NCBI RefSeq assembly: GCF_964204865.1
Contig: NC_135259.1
Coordinates: 15,262,974-15,326,973 of the forward strand
Direction: 5' to 3'
DNA: 64,000 nt
Source: Styela clava
Taxonomy: Eukaryota; Chordata; Ascidiacea; Stolidobranchia; Styelidae
The notes under the pieces are model-generated. The model worked only from the letters and a program-made list of their open reading frames with translations. It did no database searches and was not told the origin of the DNA. Below, piece by piece: positions 1 through 13,100 of the stretch (the stretch's first letter is position 1; every line of letters begins with the position of its first letter). The translations under genes and the position numbers were made by a program.

Positions 1-1129
1 AAGCAATTATCAGTCATGTTAGGCTCAATATTGGGTACTCCCGAAGTATGTGAACCGAGATGGCGGACACCGGAAAATATATGCTTGAATGCGGTTGAAT
101 GTTTGCGAACGGTAGGTTTTAATCATATCGGTAACGGCATGATATATACGGTTTACATATTTCACTGTCAGGTGAACAATCATTTATAGTGGCTAAACGA
201 CAAGGGTTATGTGGTCAGGTTTCAACTTCAACTCCCCAGTCATCGGTCAATAAATCATTTCAGGTTTATTCAATACTTGTAAAACATCAGGATTTTGCTG
301 AATTGGAATTGTGAATTCAGAAGCTGTAGAGAATGACAAGCAGAGAGTGCAAGTTTGTAACCAGAACATATTGAAGATCAATAAACAGGCGGAATGCCAA
401 TATTTGCGGTTTCCATATTTTCTTGTGTTCGGGTTTTCAATACAACAACACGAACGTGTTTCAATGGCCTGTCATGGGTGTTTTAACCTTGGAAAGGTAA
501 TCTGAGTTGGGGAACACTGAATTGTGTTTGAAACTCATCCTAAGTTTTGCCCATGAGTCTGAATTGACCCATGAATCCTATTTAATGTGAGACGAACTTT
601 GAAATAAGCAATGTACATGTGTAATTCATAATAAGGATCTTTATTTGAAGCTGCTAGTTCCAACGACTGCCCGTAGGCGCCCGTGATTAAACTATAGCAC
701 AGTGCGATATGTTTACAAATATCGAAATGACGCAATGTTTCACATGACTTTGTATGATCTCAGCTGTTTTTATTGCGAAGTCACGCTGTGTTCTGTGAAG
801 GGATTTAGCACCGGTGTTTTCTACTTTTGTTTTTCGCAGCTTTTCTTGCACTGTAATAAGTAATGAATAGGATTTAATGAATTAGGTTAATTCGTGGAGG
901 TATATAAATTTGTAATTTAGATGTAGCAGATATAGTTTGTATTCAAGCTTATGGTAAAGCTTAAGGGAAGCCGTCTGACTATACCAGTATACACTACAAG
1001 AGTTGAAGAGCTGTAACATTCCCCTCTACACGTACACCAATCTCTGAATCTGCCAATACTGCGATAGTCAGCGTCTACTAACCAGCTATCAGAGTATTCT
1101 GGTGAATGAACGTCCTGCAAATAGTGAAA
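1..1129. other. Upstream region of the cystinosin gene
   Basis: This stretch has no convincing coding exon; the open frames in it are short and have no recognisable family. Bases 33-80 match the terminal part of the MITE family described at 14294-14532. The remainder should hold the promoter and 5' UTR of the cystinosin gene that starts at 1130, but I see no clear TATA box or initiator. Confidence 0.4.
33..80 (+). mobile_element. MITE end fragment (GTACTCCC family)
   Basis: It begins GGGTACTCCCGAAGTATG and continues into a segment ending GGCGGACACCGG. Both parts occur in the same order at the left end of the larger copy at 14294-14532. Only the end is present, so this is a relic. Confidence 0.5.
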
Positions 1130-4100
1130 ATGGCCCATAAATTCGATTGGAGTTTAAAGCCATTGGTTTTTGCTTTGTTGGCATGCACAGTGAGATCGGA
1201 ACTTGTGGATTCTGAAACAGGTGATACAGCAGTACAGTGATACCAAAATATTTACATAGGCTAGGTCTAAGTTGAAGTTTTAATCTTGATAATGATTATA
1301 ATTTTGTGATTGTAAGTAACAAATCTCACAGTTCAGCTGAGTTAGTAGGTAAGTTTTCTAATCAACTTTCTGAATTTAGTACATTCAGACATTCTGATTT
1401 TACCACTTCTGCACTTGTAGTAATACCTGATGCATGACAGTTCAGAATAATTTCATTGTAGTCTAAGTATGCTGCTGCGATTTCAGTACATGGCAATTCT
1501 GCAATGTCATGTTTCTTTGTTGGGTTGATGATGTCAGTTTGCTGAATTGTACTGAAGTCAGAAAATTGATTAGACCAATCGTATGTTTCATTTAGCTACT
1601 GATATATTTGTATTAAGATAAATTTGTAGAAATTTTGTAAAATTATTTGTTATAATGTAGGCTATTCATTGGATATCTGATATTTTTTATTGGATTCATG
1701 TGTATTTAACAAGATCGATTTTGAAATTTTTTCTAATTGTTAATTTGTATTTTATTTTCTAATTTCAGCTGTTATCACTTGGGATACATCGCTCAACTTG
1801 GAAAAAAATGAAACGAAGAACCTACGATTTCATTCATCATCTCCACCTCATTGTGAAGTGATTTTGCATCTTGAGACAGTTCATGTTCATTCACAAAGCA
1901 AAAATGATTCCTCGCCTGTTAAATTCAATTCAACTGTAAGTTGTGTTTAAATTATAAATGAGTTGTTTATGCAATTGTTGTGAATATGCATAGAACACTT
2001 TATTAAAGATGTTTGTCTTTCTGTGATATAGTTCAACCTAATTGATATTGTACTACTAATACTATTTTTGGCTTTTTGTATTACTTGATTAACCCGCTGT
2101 TTTGTTGACTTTTCACTTACCGATCTTGATGAGTATGTTGATAAGTATTTGTCTGTTAGATACTTTTGTATGTTACGCGGTTTGTATGTTACAAATTTTG
2201 CATGTGCATTCATCATATCTCGGACCGGAAGCCTATTAATTTTTGATGAATTATGTCGTATAATGAGCGAGCTATTTATTAATTAGTGATTGGGGCGCGC
2301 GGTGTCGCTATCGAGTCACAGCGAAGGATACACGGCACTAGATCGATAAGTCGGTAGTCTCTGATCGATATCGCGTTTCATGTTTTTCTTTCTATAATTT
2401 TTCAATGCGGAAGGGTTTTACCAATTGTTTTATATTCTACCAAGTTGTTGTTTAGGGTGTCAGCTCTCTCGCATTTAAATGTAAATGTCTTTCAGAAGGC
2501 CATTTTTTTTATAATTTTCCTCTAAACCAGATCATACTACTTTTGAGCAAATTTTTTGCTGGTCGATACGATAGTGTGACAGTGAAACACTACAGTACTA
2601 CACGTTCATTTATTTGTTCATGGACTCTTTCCTTGTTTGTAATCCCCATATTAATCATCTAACCTTGCTGTTCTGAAACGCCTTTTGTTCAACAAGCAAT
2701 ATTCCTTGCTTTATTTTTTTAGCATTATTGCTTTGTTGAGTTCGCTTTTCAGCAATCCATTGTACAAATATTTTTTTATTTTTCAGATAATTTTTAAAGA
2801 AAATATAACAAAAGTTGATGTTCCAGTTTATGGATTATTTGTAGGTCAAGCATTCCTAGCGGTAAATGAGACAAGTCAATCTTGTAATATCAGGTAGCAT
2901 GACTTTACTTGAATACTAGTGAAAATACTAGCGAAAAATTTATCCCGAATCTTGAATTTCAAAAATATATCTGCTACACAGCATTGCAGCATTTTAGGTA
3001 TTCAATGAAACACATTAAATTTTTTCTGTTTACAGTTTGGATAAAAATCAACCAAGAATAGAAGTTCATGTTGTTCATCTTCATGCTCTTGTTATTGTGA
3101 TTGATGTTATCGGTTGGATTTATTTCTTTGCTTGGTCGATATCTTTCTATCCCCAAGCCATTTTGAATTTTCAAAGAAAAAGGTGAGAATATAATTAGAA
3201 AATTTTCATTTTGTATTTTGAAGTGACTAGGGACACTAGTCCAATATTCCAAATTTGACCAAAATTTTCCAAAATTAAAGTTTTGTAGGAGCTTTGTTCA
3301 AATCAAATAGGCATTTACTCAGAAGTTGGATTTACGTCTGAGAAAATTTTCGATCATAGAAATTTCGACCATTTCACAATGATTCTTCATGACTCATGGC
3401 GAAATCTTCATGATTGTTTTTGTGAGACATATTCTTTATTTCATTCGTTATTTTAGAGATGAAAGATCTTCTACTTTAACCTGTTTCGGTATATTGTATT
3501 ACGCTTTCTGTTTTTAAAAGAATAAGTGCTTTTAAGTGTCTTGTTAAAAAAGTATTGAAATGTTAGTCTTACAACACTCATTGTAGGTAACACTAACAGG
3601 CCTTTCATCTGGCTCAAGAAGAATTGTAGAAAAATAAACAAATACTCAAATTTCTTAGTAGTAATAGATTTTAATATTTTCGATTTATCTCAGATTGGGC
3701 TCCATTTGATTGATATGAAACTGGAATGAACTGTGTATAATATTATTTTTCATTTTCAGTGTCATTGGATTGAATTTTGACTTTGTTGCGTATAATGCAC
3801 TTGGATTTTTTGCCTATGGAATTTATAATGTTGGCCTTTATTGGATTCCAAAAATCAAGGTAAATTCTTCTCATTCATAATAATTTGAAATATGTTAAAC
3901 CACTATACTTCGCTTATAAATAAAGGATAAAAGTGTAGTGATACAACTCTTCGAACTTTGTTCTCACTGCTTGTGCATGAATACTAGTTGTTTGCTGAAA
4001 ATCACTATCAGGCTTGTCCAAAATGAATCAAATTTTCGAATACTTTTTCAGCCAATTTTCGAATAATTCCTCTCGCCGCCAGCAAATTGTTTTGTTTTCG

Positions 4101-6832
4101 GGGAAAATCTTCAAACTATTTTTTGTACTTGGTCACGTATTGTGATTTGTGATGACAACGAAATAGAATTGGCATTTTGATTGTTTGTTATCTTCTGTGC
4201 TATTGTTTGTTATCTTATTAAGCGCTGCGCTTACTGTTTCGATATACTTGGAAGATACTGCAGTGAGAATCAAAACGGTTTTGTATTGAGTGGTCCAAAG
4301 GTCATGCATCAAATATTTTATTCTATATTGTTTCATCATCTGATCAAAGTTGTAAAGTTATAGAAGAAATATCCATTGCCATTTCCTTATTTTTTAATTC
4401 TGTAGTTTTACTGAATAGACATTTTTTCTGACTTTGGTCAGTCAAAATGTTACAGAATAAAAATGTGATGCAACCTTTGCTTCGCTCAATATCACTATTT
4501 TGTTTGATTTTATGATACATTCATTTCTTTTCTGTTTTTACAGGAGCTGTATTTAGAAGAACATCCCGATGGTGTTAATCCAGTTCAAATTAATGATGTA
4601 GTATTTGCCCTACATGCTTTTCTGTTGACAATAATTACATTGTTTCAATGCTTGATATATGAGGTTAGTTATTTTACAAGTTCTGTTTAATATTTTACTA
4701 AAATGACATTATGATTAAGTTAAAAGTTACTGACTATCACTAGATTTTGTGTTATTTTTAATCTGTAAAATCGGAATTTGTAATAGTGGAATCTGATGAT
4801 TTATTTTGAAAGTATCAAGTCAGTTCAAATGGTTCTTCAATTATCACTGAGTTAGATATTTGTGATTACTCTAGTGTGCAAAGTACTAATGTTTGTTTAC
4901 CAAATGTTTTTAATATTTTGACAAACATGTTGACAATTATAATCATACATCGTTCATATGATAGTGAATTGTACCCTGAAGAATCCTAATACTTATTCTG
5001 AACCCTCACAAACTGATAAATATATACACTTTGATTATATTTTCGATGTTTTAGCTCCAATTTACAATTTTTCCCAAACTAGTATCCTGTCTAACTGATA
5101 TTTATCATTGTTTCCCTTTTTTCTCTCATCACGTTTCATAAACATTCATCAACTTTTTTGCAGCGCGGAAATCAAAAAGTCTCAAAATTAGCAATGATCT
5201 TGCTGTCAGTTGCAATCACAGGAATTTTCATTCTATTGTTCGTTGCTGTCGCCGGAAAGATATCTTGGCTACTTTATCTGAATATCTTCTCTTATGTCAA
5301 ATTAGCAATCACTCTCATCAAATATATTCCTCAGGTAAATAGAAAAGCGTTCGGTACTCCTGTACCAGGTTAGGGTTAGGCCATATTTTTATTCCGATTT
5401 TCCTCATTTTAGTTCTATTACGAATTCGGGAGTTTTCATTTTCCGAGATGAGATCACAACAAGATTGTTCCAGGACTAGAAAAAATTGCATCAGATAATT
5501 TTAAAATAAAATATGCAATTCATTCGATTATGCACCCTGTATCGTAATGGATTCAAATTTTTTGTGTATAATGAAAATCTTGTTACAAAAAAGACATTTT
5601 TTACTGAAAAATTCTGACTTTTCAATCAATGTTATTATTTAATATTTTTAGGCATACATGAACTATCGAAGAAAAAGTACAGAAGGATGGAGCATAGGAA
5701 ATGTTTTATTAGATTTCACAGGAGGTTCTTTCAGTATTTTGCAGATGATACTGCAGTCATACAATAATGGTAAGCAAATTGTTGGTACATGGTTCATAGT
5801 AACAGTGCATATCATTTACTGAGTAAACAATATAGTTTTAACCAAAGTTTTAAATGTCTACAAAGAAATTAGGACAGTACAGATAAAAGTCACTATATAT
5901 ATATATATATATATATATAGCTTGTATACAACTATATGGAAGCTATTCGGTCAACAAAGTATCTCAAAAGATAGTTTTTTTGTCAGGTTTTAATTTTTTG
6001 ATCAGTATGTACTTTGCTGTTTTCCTGCAATATGTTCATGGAAGGATATGGCAGTTGTCACTGCTTCCACTTTAAGCCATCACGGGATGCATGTAGTGTA
6101 AATGCTTTTCTGTTATAGGTATTCATACCTGTCAAATGTAGGCACAAAAAATACTTATATTTATACTTATACTGTTAATTTGGAATCAAGCATGTTCACA
6201 ACATAAATCACTCCTAAGCTATTGAAGTTTCTTAGGTATTTGATCGAAAACAATATGTTTATGTGATTTTTACGACGCACATATTTCCTTCCCTTCATCA
6301 GGGGTGTGCAACCTTTGAAAAAGAAGAGCCAGATAGAAAATAACCGGGTGAAATTGCGGGCGCACTTCAACATAGGCTATCTAGTAGTTGCAGGCACAAA
6401 AATTGTGGTTATTGATCTTGTGACATGCACTGTTACTTGTTGGCATAGATAATAAATTGGACTCTGGTTCACAATACAAAGGGATTGGATTTACTCGCTT
6501 GTACCAAATTTAATCAAAAACTCTTTTCGCGGGCCACACATCATTCAAAATTGGCATTTCTCAGAGGGCCGCACAATCCTTGAGGGTCGCATTTGGCCCG
6601 TGGGTTGCACACCACTGCCTTATTTTATCAATACCCACTGACCATTTTATGTCATTTTACTTTTATTTTCTTAGATGAGTGGGACCTTGTCTTTGGAGAC
6701 CCGACAAAATTTGGACTCGGATTCTTTTCAGTTTTGTTTGATATTCTATTCATGGTCCAACATTACATTCTCTACCGCCCATCAAGAAACAAAAATATTG
6801 ATCATGAGCCTCTCATCAACGGAGAAGAATAA
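1130..6832 (+). CDS. CTNS: Cystinosin, lysosomal H+/cystine symporter (9 coding exons)
   Basis: Exons are 1130-1220, 1769-1935, 2787-2893, 3036-3182, 3760-3859, 4544-4663, 5164-5334, 5652-5769 and 6675-6832. All are bounded by AG/GT and join in frame to 392 residues (human about 367). The protein exports cystine from lysosomes together with protons. Residues 1-22 look like a signal peptide, followed by a luminal domain with possible N-glycosylation sites (about 30-120) and a seven-helix PQ-loop core. PQ-loop motif 1 is SISFYPQ (PQ at 161-162) and motif 2 is KYIPQAY (PQ at 300-301). Family blocks [19 protein letters not shown] and [13 protein letters not shown] are easily recognised. The tail ends [10 protein letters not shown] and lacks the human GYDQL lysosomal signal, but it contains a possible acidic dileucine, DxxxLI. 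Intron 7 carries a MITE fragment and intron 8 a hAT-type element. A polyadenylation signal AATAAA lies at 7566-7571. Identity is firm; the first exon is the least certain. Confidence 0.95.
2110..2380 (+). repeat. Interspersed repeat, family R2, in cystinosin intron 2
   Basis: It shares several blocks with 9250-9640 and, inverted, with 23428-23560. Shared pieces include GTATGTTGATA, TTTTGCATGTGCATTCATC, ATCTCGGACCGGAAGCCTAT and AATTATGTCGTATAAT. It ends near the block GATCGATAAGTC that also closes the 9250 copy. No coding potential or clear terminal repeats are visible, so the class is unknown. Confidence 0.7.
5353..5430 (+). mobile_element. MITE fragment (GTACTCCC family) in cystinosin intron 7
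   Basis: It begins GGTACTCCTGTACCAGG, continues with GTTAGGGTTAGGCCATA, and ends in the TTCTATTACGAATTCGGGA block also present at 15816 and 17449. The right half of the family consensus is missing. It lies only about 18 bases past the exon 7 donor. Confidence 0.6.
5894..5919. repeat. (TA)n microsatellite
   Basis: Thirteen or so TA units run in cystinosin intron 8. Similar short AT runs occur near 34620, 40138 and 44495. Confidence 0.9.
6299..6617. mobile_element. Non-autonomous hAT-like element in cystinosin intron 8
   Basis: The left end CAGGGGTGTGCAACCT and right end GGGTTGCACACCACTG form imperfect terminal inverted repeats. The interior next to the right end has the GGGCCGCA / TGGCCCG motifs seen in the other hAT-like elements of the window. 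Flanks 6291-6298 and 6618-6625 do not match well, so the target duplication has decayed or the ends are slightly misplaced. There is no coding capacity. Confidence 0.65.
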
Positions 6833-7571
6833 ATTTGGGACCAACCTTTCAAAAATTGTACATTATTTTGCTATTCTGAACGCATTCTGAGAAATATTTT
6901 TAATAATTGATACTGAAAGTATATTCTAGACTGAGCCATGTTCAACAGATAACATGCCTGAATCATCGGTTATTTATAGTTGTTAACTTTATTATTACAG
7001 ATTAGTTGGATAAATTATTTACAGGGCCTAAAAGTTTGTCTGACTTCTCGATGCCTAAAAAGCAACAAATTATAAAAGAAAATATTTCAAATCATTCCTT
7101 AAAAAACAAGAATTCGTTGCAATGTGACTTTCTGAGTTATTCGAATATTTGAACCCATTTTGGGATTTGCCTGATTACTCATCAGAACATTGCTTGCTCA
7201 TTGATCTATGATCACTTTTATCTGGGCACTATACTTTTATTTTTTATTCTTAAAATTTCACTTGTATTGATTAAAATTTTAGTGTTGTTTTACTCAACAG
7301 AAGACTGTTTTCTGGTTTTAACTCTTTATTATCTTGGGACTATGTTTTATAATGATTTTTAAATTTTAGATGTGTTCCGAAATCCAAGGTTACTACTAAC
7401 CCAAGTTATTTTGATGTATTGTATGATTTTCGCTAGTTTTTATTCTTGTCATTGTATACCATATTTGTCAGTCATTTTAGTGTTTTCTTGATATTGCCTG
7501 TGTTTTACCCATGATCCGATTGTCGAAGCTTCATAGAGCAAATTGTTACCTCAGGATAAGTGTGCAATAAA

Positions 7572-9249
7572 TAAATTCATGCATTTGATGTCCTGTTAAT
7601 CTAACATAAGGTCACAGCAGCGCTGACAGGAACAATAAATTTTTAATGGTAGGGACTTGTTACAGTTTAAAGTTTCAAATAACTTATAACTGTTTAGTTA
7701 TGAGTTTTAATATGACAGCACTCGTTCCGGGTATGTGAGAAATACTGGAAGAAATGCATTCTCCTAAAAAGGACCGACCAATAGAAATAAAACACTGCAT
7801 GAAGGCTCGTTATCCCAGTCAGATACCCTGTTACTATTACTTGCTTGCCACATGTTATAAATCTTATTCATCTATGCTCCTAGTCCACTGTGTCATCAAT
7901 CACATAGGCTGTGCAGGGATATTTTGATTTTGCAGAAAGCTACTTGTACAAAAGGAATATGTGAAACTCCTCATATTTTAGCATCAAACTATTGTACATT
8001 AGACTTCAACGATGTTCCTGTCACGGACAATTCATATTCTTCATTTACTTATGAAATTCTAAGAATCTTCTTACAAATAATAGAGATAGTCTCACAAATT
8101 CATATGGCGCTGGTAATTTCACGCCTCAGAAGACAACTGAATTACAATTACTTAATATTATGACTTAATGCTAGTGGTGGGATTCAAAATTTTAAGAAAA
8201 AGTTTACAACAAGCTCCTGAAACAAAAACAGTTAAGCCGATATCACATTGAAAGAACCGGTTTGCTCTATCCTGCTTAATACTTATAATAGTTTCTGTGC
8301 AAGTCCTCTTTTCCGTGAAGCAAACCGACATTACTTTTGTACAAATTTATTTCCAAAATCAAGAAAATATGTGTATAAAACAGAAAGTGATGTGCTGGTT
8401 AGAAGAAAGGAAGTATAATACCAGAAAAAACTTTTCAAACAAAGACGGATAAGAACCAAATTTCTAGCAAACCAGCTAAAAACAATCATATTTCAGTTTT
8501 AGTATTTAAAAAAATTCTACGTTCGTTGGAGACTTGTCAATGACTGTAGCTTTGGCAATTATGATTTCAATAGTTCTCAACCACCCAAATAATAACATAT
8601 TTAGGGAGACATTTACAAATGCTAGCACAACACTTCAAAGTCTACAAAACCCCTCTGGCAATGCCTTACAGGTCTAATCATGTAAAAAATACCATACAAT
8701 TAAAAAGAAGGCAAGTAATATAAAGAGCACTAAAAACATATGGTGCAAATTGTAATAATAGTACTATATCAGTACTGTTGTCATTGGCAAGTACGGTGAA
8801 TATCAAACAAAGTAGAGGAGGCCATTTGAATGACAATTGGGACCACATAACCATACCTACTCCTGAATTTTATTCCAAACAAACAATGCATGAAATAATG
8901 TTCTCGTTAATCCGAAAATAGCAACAAGATTTTATACTAATCAGTAGAGTCAACAAATATTCATATGTTGGGATTTAACGTCAATCGCAGAGAAAAACAA
9001 CTACTGTACTCACTCATCTTTTCAGTTACAAAAACATAGCGAAGTATCCGCTATATCTTGGTGTCATAGAGAGACACTACATTTTCAATTACTTTTATCT
9101 ATCCAAGGACGTATATTCCAAGCAAAATGCTTCCATGATATTACACAAAAAAAGAATAGTAGAAAAAAGACTCTTCAGATTCTTCTCCATTTAGTATGGA
9201 AATTAATATACTTTCTCTTCAAAAGACATACATAGTAGCCAAGGACAAT
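7572..9249. other. Intergenic region without recognisable genes
   Basis: It lies between the cystinosin 3' end and a repeat at 9250. The longest open frame, about 79 codons at 7924-8163, has no recognisable domain, no splice-site support and AT-biased codons, so I do not call it a gene. No transposon ends were recognised. Confidence 0.4.
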
Positions 9250-9640
9250 TTATTACTTATCGATTTTAATCGGTAAGTATGTTGATAGGTATTTGTCTGT
9301 ATGTCCGTATGTTTGTTAGATGCACGCGATATCTCACGAAAGCGAGATTGAATCTGCTCCAGATTTTGCATGTGCATTCATCTTATCTCGGACCAGAAGC
9401 CTATTGATTTTGGGCGAATTATGTCGTATAATCAGCGAGTTATCAATCAATTATTGATATAGTGATCTAGATTTTTGTAAAGCGAGAGAATTTTGAGACC
9501 CGCCGAGTGTGTGTGTGCGATGCGCAGTGCGCAAGTTACAAGAGCGGATGAATCGAAACTGCAGTTTCTGTTTTGGGGGATCCCCTAACTATCAATCGAT
9601 AAGTCTTCGGTTTCCAACCGATATTCTCGTTTCAGTTGTT
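9250..9640 (+). repeat. Interspersed repeat, family R2, longest copy
   Basis: It shares blocks with 2110-2380 in the same orientation, including CGGTAAGTATGTTGATAGG, TTTTGCATGTGCATTCATC, TCGGACCAGAAGCCTATTGA and a closing ATCGATAAGTC. This copy retains an internal segment with GTGTGTGTGCGATGCGCAGT that the other copies lack. It sits between the cystinosin and PHF14 3' ends. Confidence 0.7.
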
Positions 9641-10111
9641 ATTAATGAACATGCCATCTCATAAGTTCGAAAACCATGGTCCCAACCTTTTGTGGACATG
9701 CTACCAAGCTTCGAAATTGTACTTATGATGTTTTACAAATATTGAAATGAAAAAAATTCCACAGAGAAATGTAATAATGTAAACTCGCTACAGTTAATTT
9801 TCTTTTGTTTTTCAACTGTAATATACGCAAATATGTACATATTGTAATGTAGTCACATGGGCTAGCTAGCCCGATTAGCATCAGTTTTCATCCATAGCAT
9901 ATTTGTGAAAGCACGACAGTTCACAACCGAATATTCCAACTAGTGTGCTGAATAATAATTCGAGTAACAAGCTCTCAAATGTTTCAAAGTAATTATGATG
10001 TATGTGTTCTTTGAGGTGAACATAAGTGGTATGCAGCAACCGAATATATCTATTTGTGGTAAAGAGCAATAAAAAAGTTGGAAAGTCATGTTATGTTGCA
10101 GACAAAGTTTT

Positions 10112-10117
10112 TTTATT
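10112..10117 (-). promoter_or_regulatory. Candidate polyadenylation signal of PHF14
   Basis: TTTATT on the + strand reads AATAAA on the - strand, about 24 bases past the PHF14 stop codon at 10141-10143. If it is used, the 3' UTR is very short. Other signals further downstream are not excluded. Confidence 0.5.
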
Positions 10118-10140
10118 TGAAAAACGTAGATTCTCCTTTG

Positions 10141-13100
10141 CTAATTTTTCGTTGGTGGAGATTTATCAGCATTACTAGTCACAGGCATGTTTGGACTATC
10201 CGTCTTGGGTGGTGAGTTAGCAATGAATGGCATGGAAGACTTAATGACAGATATTGTTTTAAATTTGGCAAAATCCAAACCCGATAAAGAATTCAGAACT
10301 TTAATTTTTGAGGTAGAAGCTGGTAAAATAACAACAGGAGGAGACATTTTTAAAGACTGTGGTGGTGTAGATTGAAGTAATTCTGGATTCAAAATTTTTG
10401 GTGTAGTGCTAGAATACGCCGATGTGAATTTTAAAGAAGAAAGTTTCAAGCTGTTTTCAACTGGTCGACAACGAGCTGCAGCTTCTCCCATGTTTGTTTG
10501 ATGACCAAATAATTTATTTCTGTTGCCATCTGGAGTTCGCTGTATAACGGAAGACCCTTTCTTCCGTAACTTCTGTTTTGCAATGGAACGAAATATCTTC
10601 TGCTGTGTAGACTGTGAAACGAAAGTAATAGTTATCAAAACAAAAAACAAAGAAGTCTTAAATAAAAAAATAGTTTGATGTGATTTTGATTTATGCATTC
10701 GACTAATTAAACTACTGTGGCATCGCAGGTTCCAGATATCAAATCCAAATTCCCCATGGGGTTCCCCAGTTACTAAATTAACTAGGAACTCAAGGTTTTG
10801 AGTGAGGTATCATGAAAAATATAATTTTCGTGGCCACAGCCCACAGGCAATATTACTTACTACTAATGATGTAATATGAGCACATTAATATACTTTTATA
10901 TAGACATAACGTCACATAACTGAATAAATGTATATCTTTACCCACAACTGTTTATTATCTAAACTGGAGTGAAATGACATCAAGACAAATTAGAATTCTT
11001 TAATTTAAAGATAGTTTTTTTTTTATGGTTATTGCAACTTATTTTAAATGACCAATCTTAGGAGCATATATATATAAGGTATACTCCAAATATATACTCA
11101 AGTTATCAAATCAAATATTTTGTTCTAATCAACATTTAATCAAGTAGTATCAAATAAATTACATTAGGTACAAAGAATAATGAAACTAACCACATTGAAG
11201 TCAGGTTCAAAGACTTGAGGTGGTTTACGTTTTCGGTTTATAACTCGACGACCAGACGATGCCACTGCTGTGCTTTCATCATCGATAGTTTGCTCTTTAT
11301 CAAATTCTTCTTCTTCTTTTTCTTCTCTCTCGTCTACACAATTCGAACATTCCCTGAAAAAAATAAAGAATTTTCAAGTCTTGTTTTTGGATAAATGAAT
11401 TCGGCACAATGTATCAATTTTAGGCTAGTTTGCTTACTGAAAACTCAAACAAGGTAACTATTTCCAAAAGAAAAAAACAGCTTTGAAGTATGCAAATAAT
11501 GTGTAAAAAGGATAGAATATTCGAAACTTTGGCAACTGGCATACACTTTCAAAAACAATACAGTTATAGTGGCAGATATGAGCTCTATTGATGTACTCCC
11601 ATGGTATGTTTTCCGATTTTCGTTGTTAGTACTATTACAGGTTCCGGGACTGTCTGTGTCAGCCAGGTGAATATCCCTCTTCCCATAGGCTCCCGTCCCA
11701 TTAGACAGACCACTTGATGTCAAAACAGGCGAAAAAAATTAGTTACCTCCATATTGGTACACATACTTCTGGAGCGCCCTATTGACAGTCTATATGGAAT
11801 AAAGTTATAAAAGAATTTACCAGGCCATCCATTTCTTTACTGGATTTGCCTTCAATGGTGGATCACAGCATTCCCAATGATAATGTTTCTTGCATGTTTC
11901 ACAACTAACAATATGTACTTCATCATCACATTTATTACATACATCACAATACCGAATTTTTTTCTCCATTTTAACTGGAATTGTTGATTTTTTGACCTGG
12001 TTCTTCTTTTCAGGTTGTGTGACCTTCTTCATCATGTTCAGCCTGGCTTCAGGTGGCGCAGCTACCGTAGTAAGCTTCTCAGTATTTAAAACTGGTGAAT
12101 TTTTCACCTCACCCGTCATTGCATTACTTGTAGCAGCATTGACTGTACGTGTTTTTACCGGAATTAATACTTTCCTAATTTCTTTCGAAGGAATGGAAAG
12201 TACTTTTTTCGCTTTTCCCAATCCCATTGGTCGATGAGGTGAAATGATACGCTTTTTTAAAATTATGATTTTTCGCATTTGCCTACTAGCAGTATAAGAT
12301 TTCATTGTTCTGGAAACATTAGAGACCAGTGCCTTATTAGATTTGTTCAATTGGTAGCCAGCTGTGACAGGTTTATGTGAGATACTAGATATAGTGTTCC
12401 CAGATTTGAATGATGTTTTAGTGTTCACTTTTGCTGATTGTAACTTATTCAGCGACTTCTGTAAATCTGTTTGAAGCTTGGATTGACCCGATACAATAAA
12501 TGGTAAAGATTCTGAAAAAATATTGATAAAATATTATGGAAAACATTGAAATTAAAAGAAGAAGGTGGGGAACTAGCCGTTCTGCATTAGCAAATAAGTG
12601 AAAAAGTTATACAAACAAATCAATGCAGAACACAGAGTTGAAATAGAAAACAGACATGGACGGACACGGACATAGAAGAATTCATACAATTACATATGCC
12701 ACTGCTTTACCCTGTAAATTAGGCAATTGAATAAGTGAACCATAATTAATCTGAAATTTCATAAAAAATATCTTATAATTATATGTTAGGAAAAACTTTG
12801 TCTAACCCAGGAGTGTGCAACATTTTTTGTCGGCGGGCCATATAACCAACTTCTGACATCTCGCCGGGCAATTCAAAAAATTCAATTTCTTTCGGGTGCA
12901 CAATAAATTAAAAAATTCTCACCACGAAAAGGCTATAGCTTAGTCTTACAGTAATAAAGGCAAAAGACATAAAATTATGGATTTTGACCCGTGTGTGCGC
13001 TTTTTTAAACATAAACTGTCAGGGGTTAGAATTTGATGCTTTGTGGGAAAATATCTGAGTGCTGACGAGGGCCACACTTATTGTCTTGGCGGGCCGGGTT

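Noticed and set aside
5365-5378. TTAGGGTTAGG as a telomeric or interstitial telomere sequence
   Set aside because: It is a constant part of the GTACTCCC MITE family and never extends beyond about two units.
11890-12237. A hydrophobic 115-codon frame on the + strand
   Set aside because: It is antisense to PHF14 exon 19, which has full splice and domain support on the other strand. The same applies to 10187-10375.
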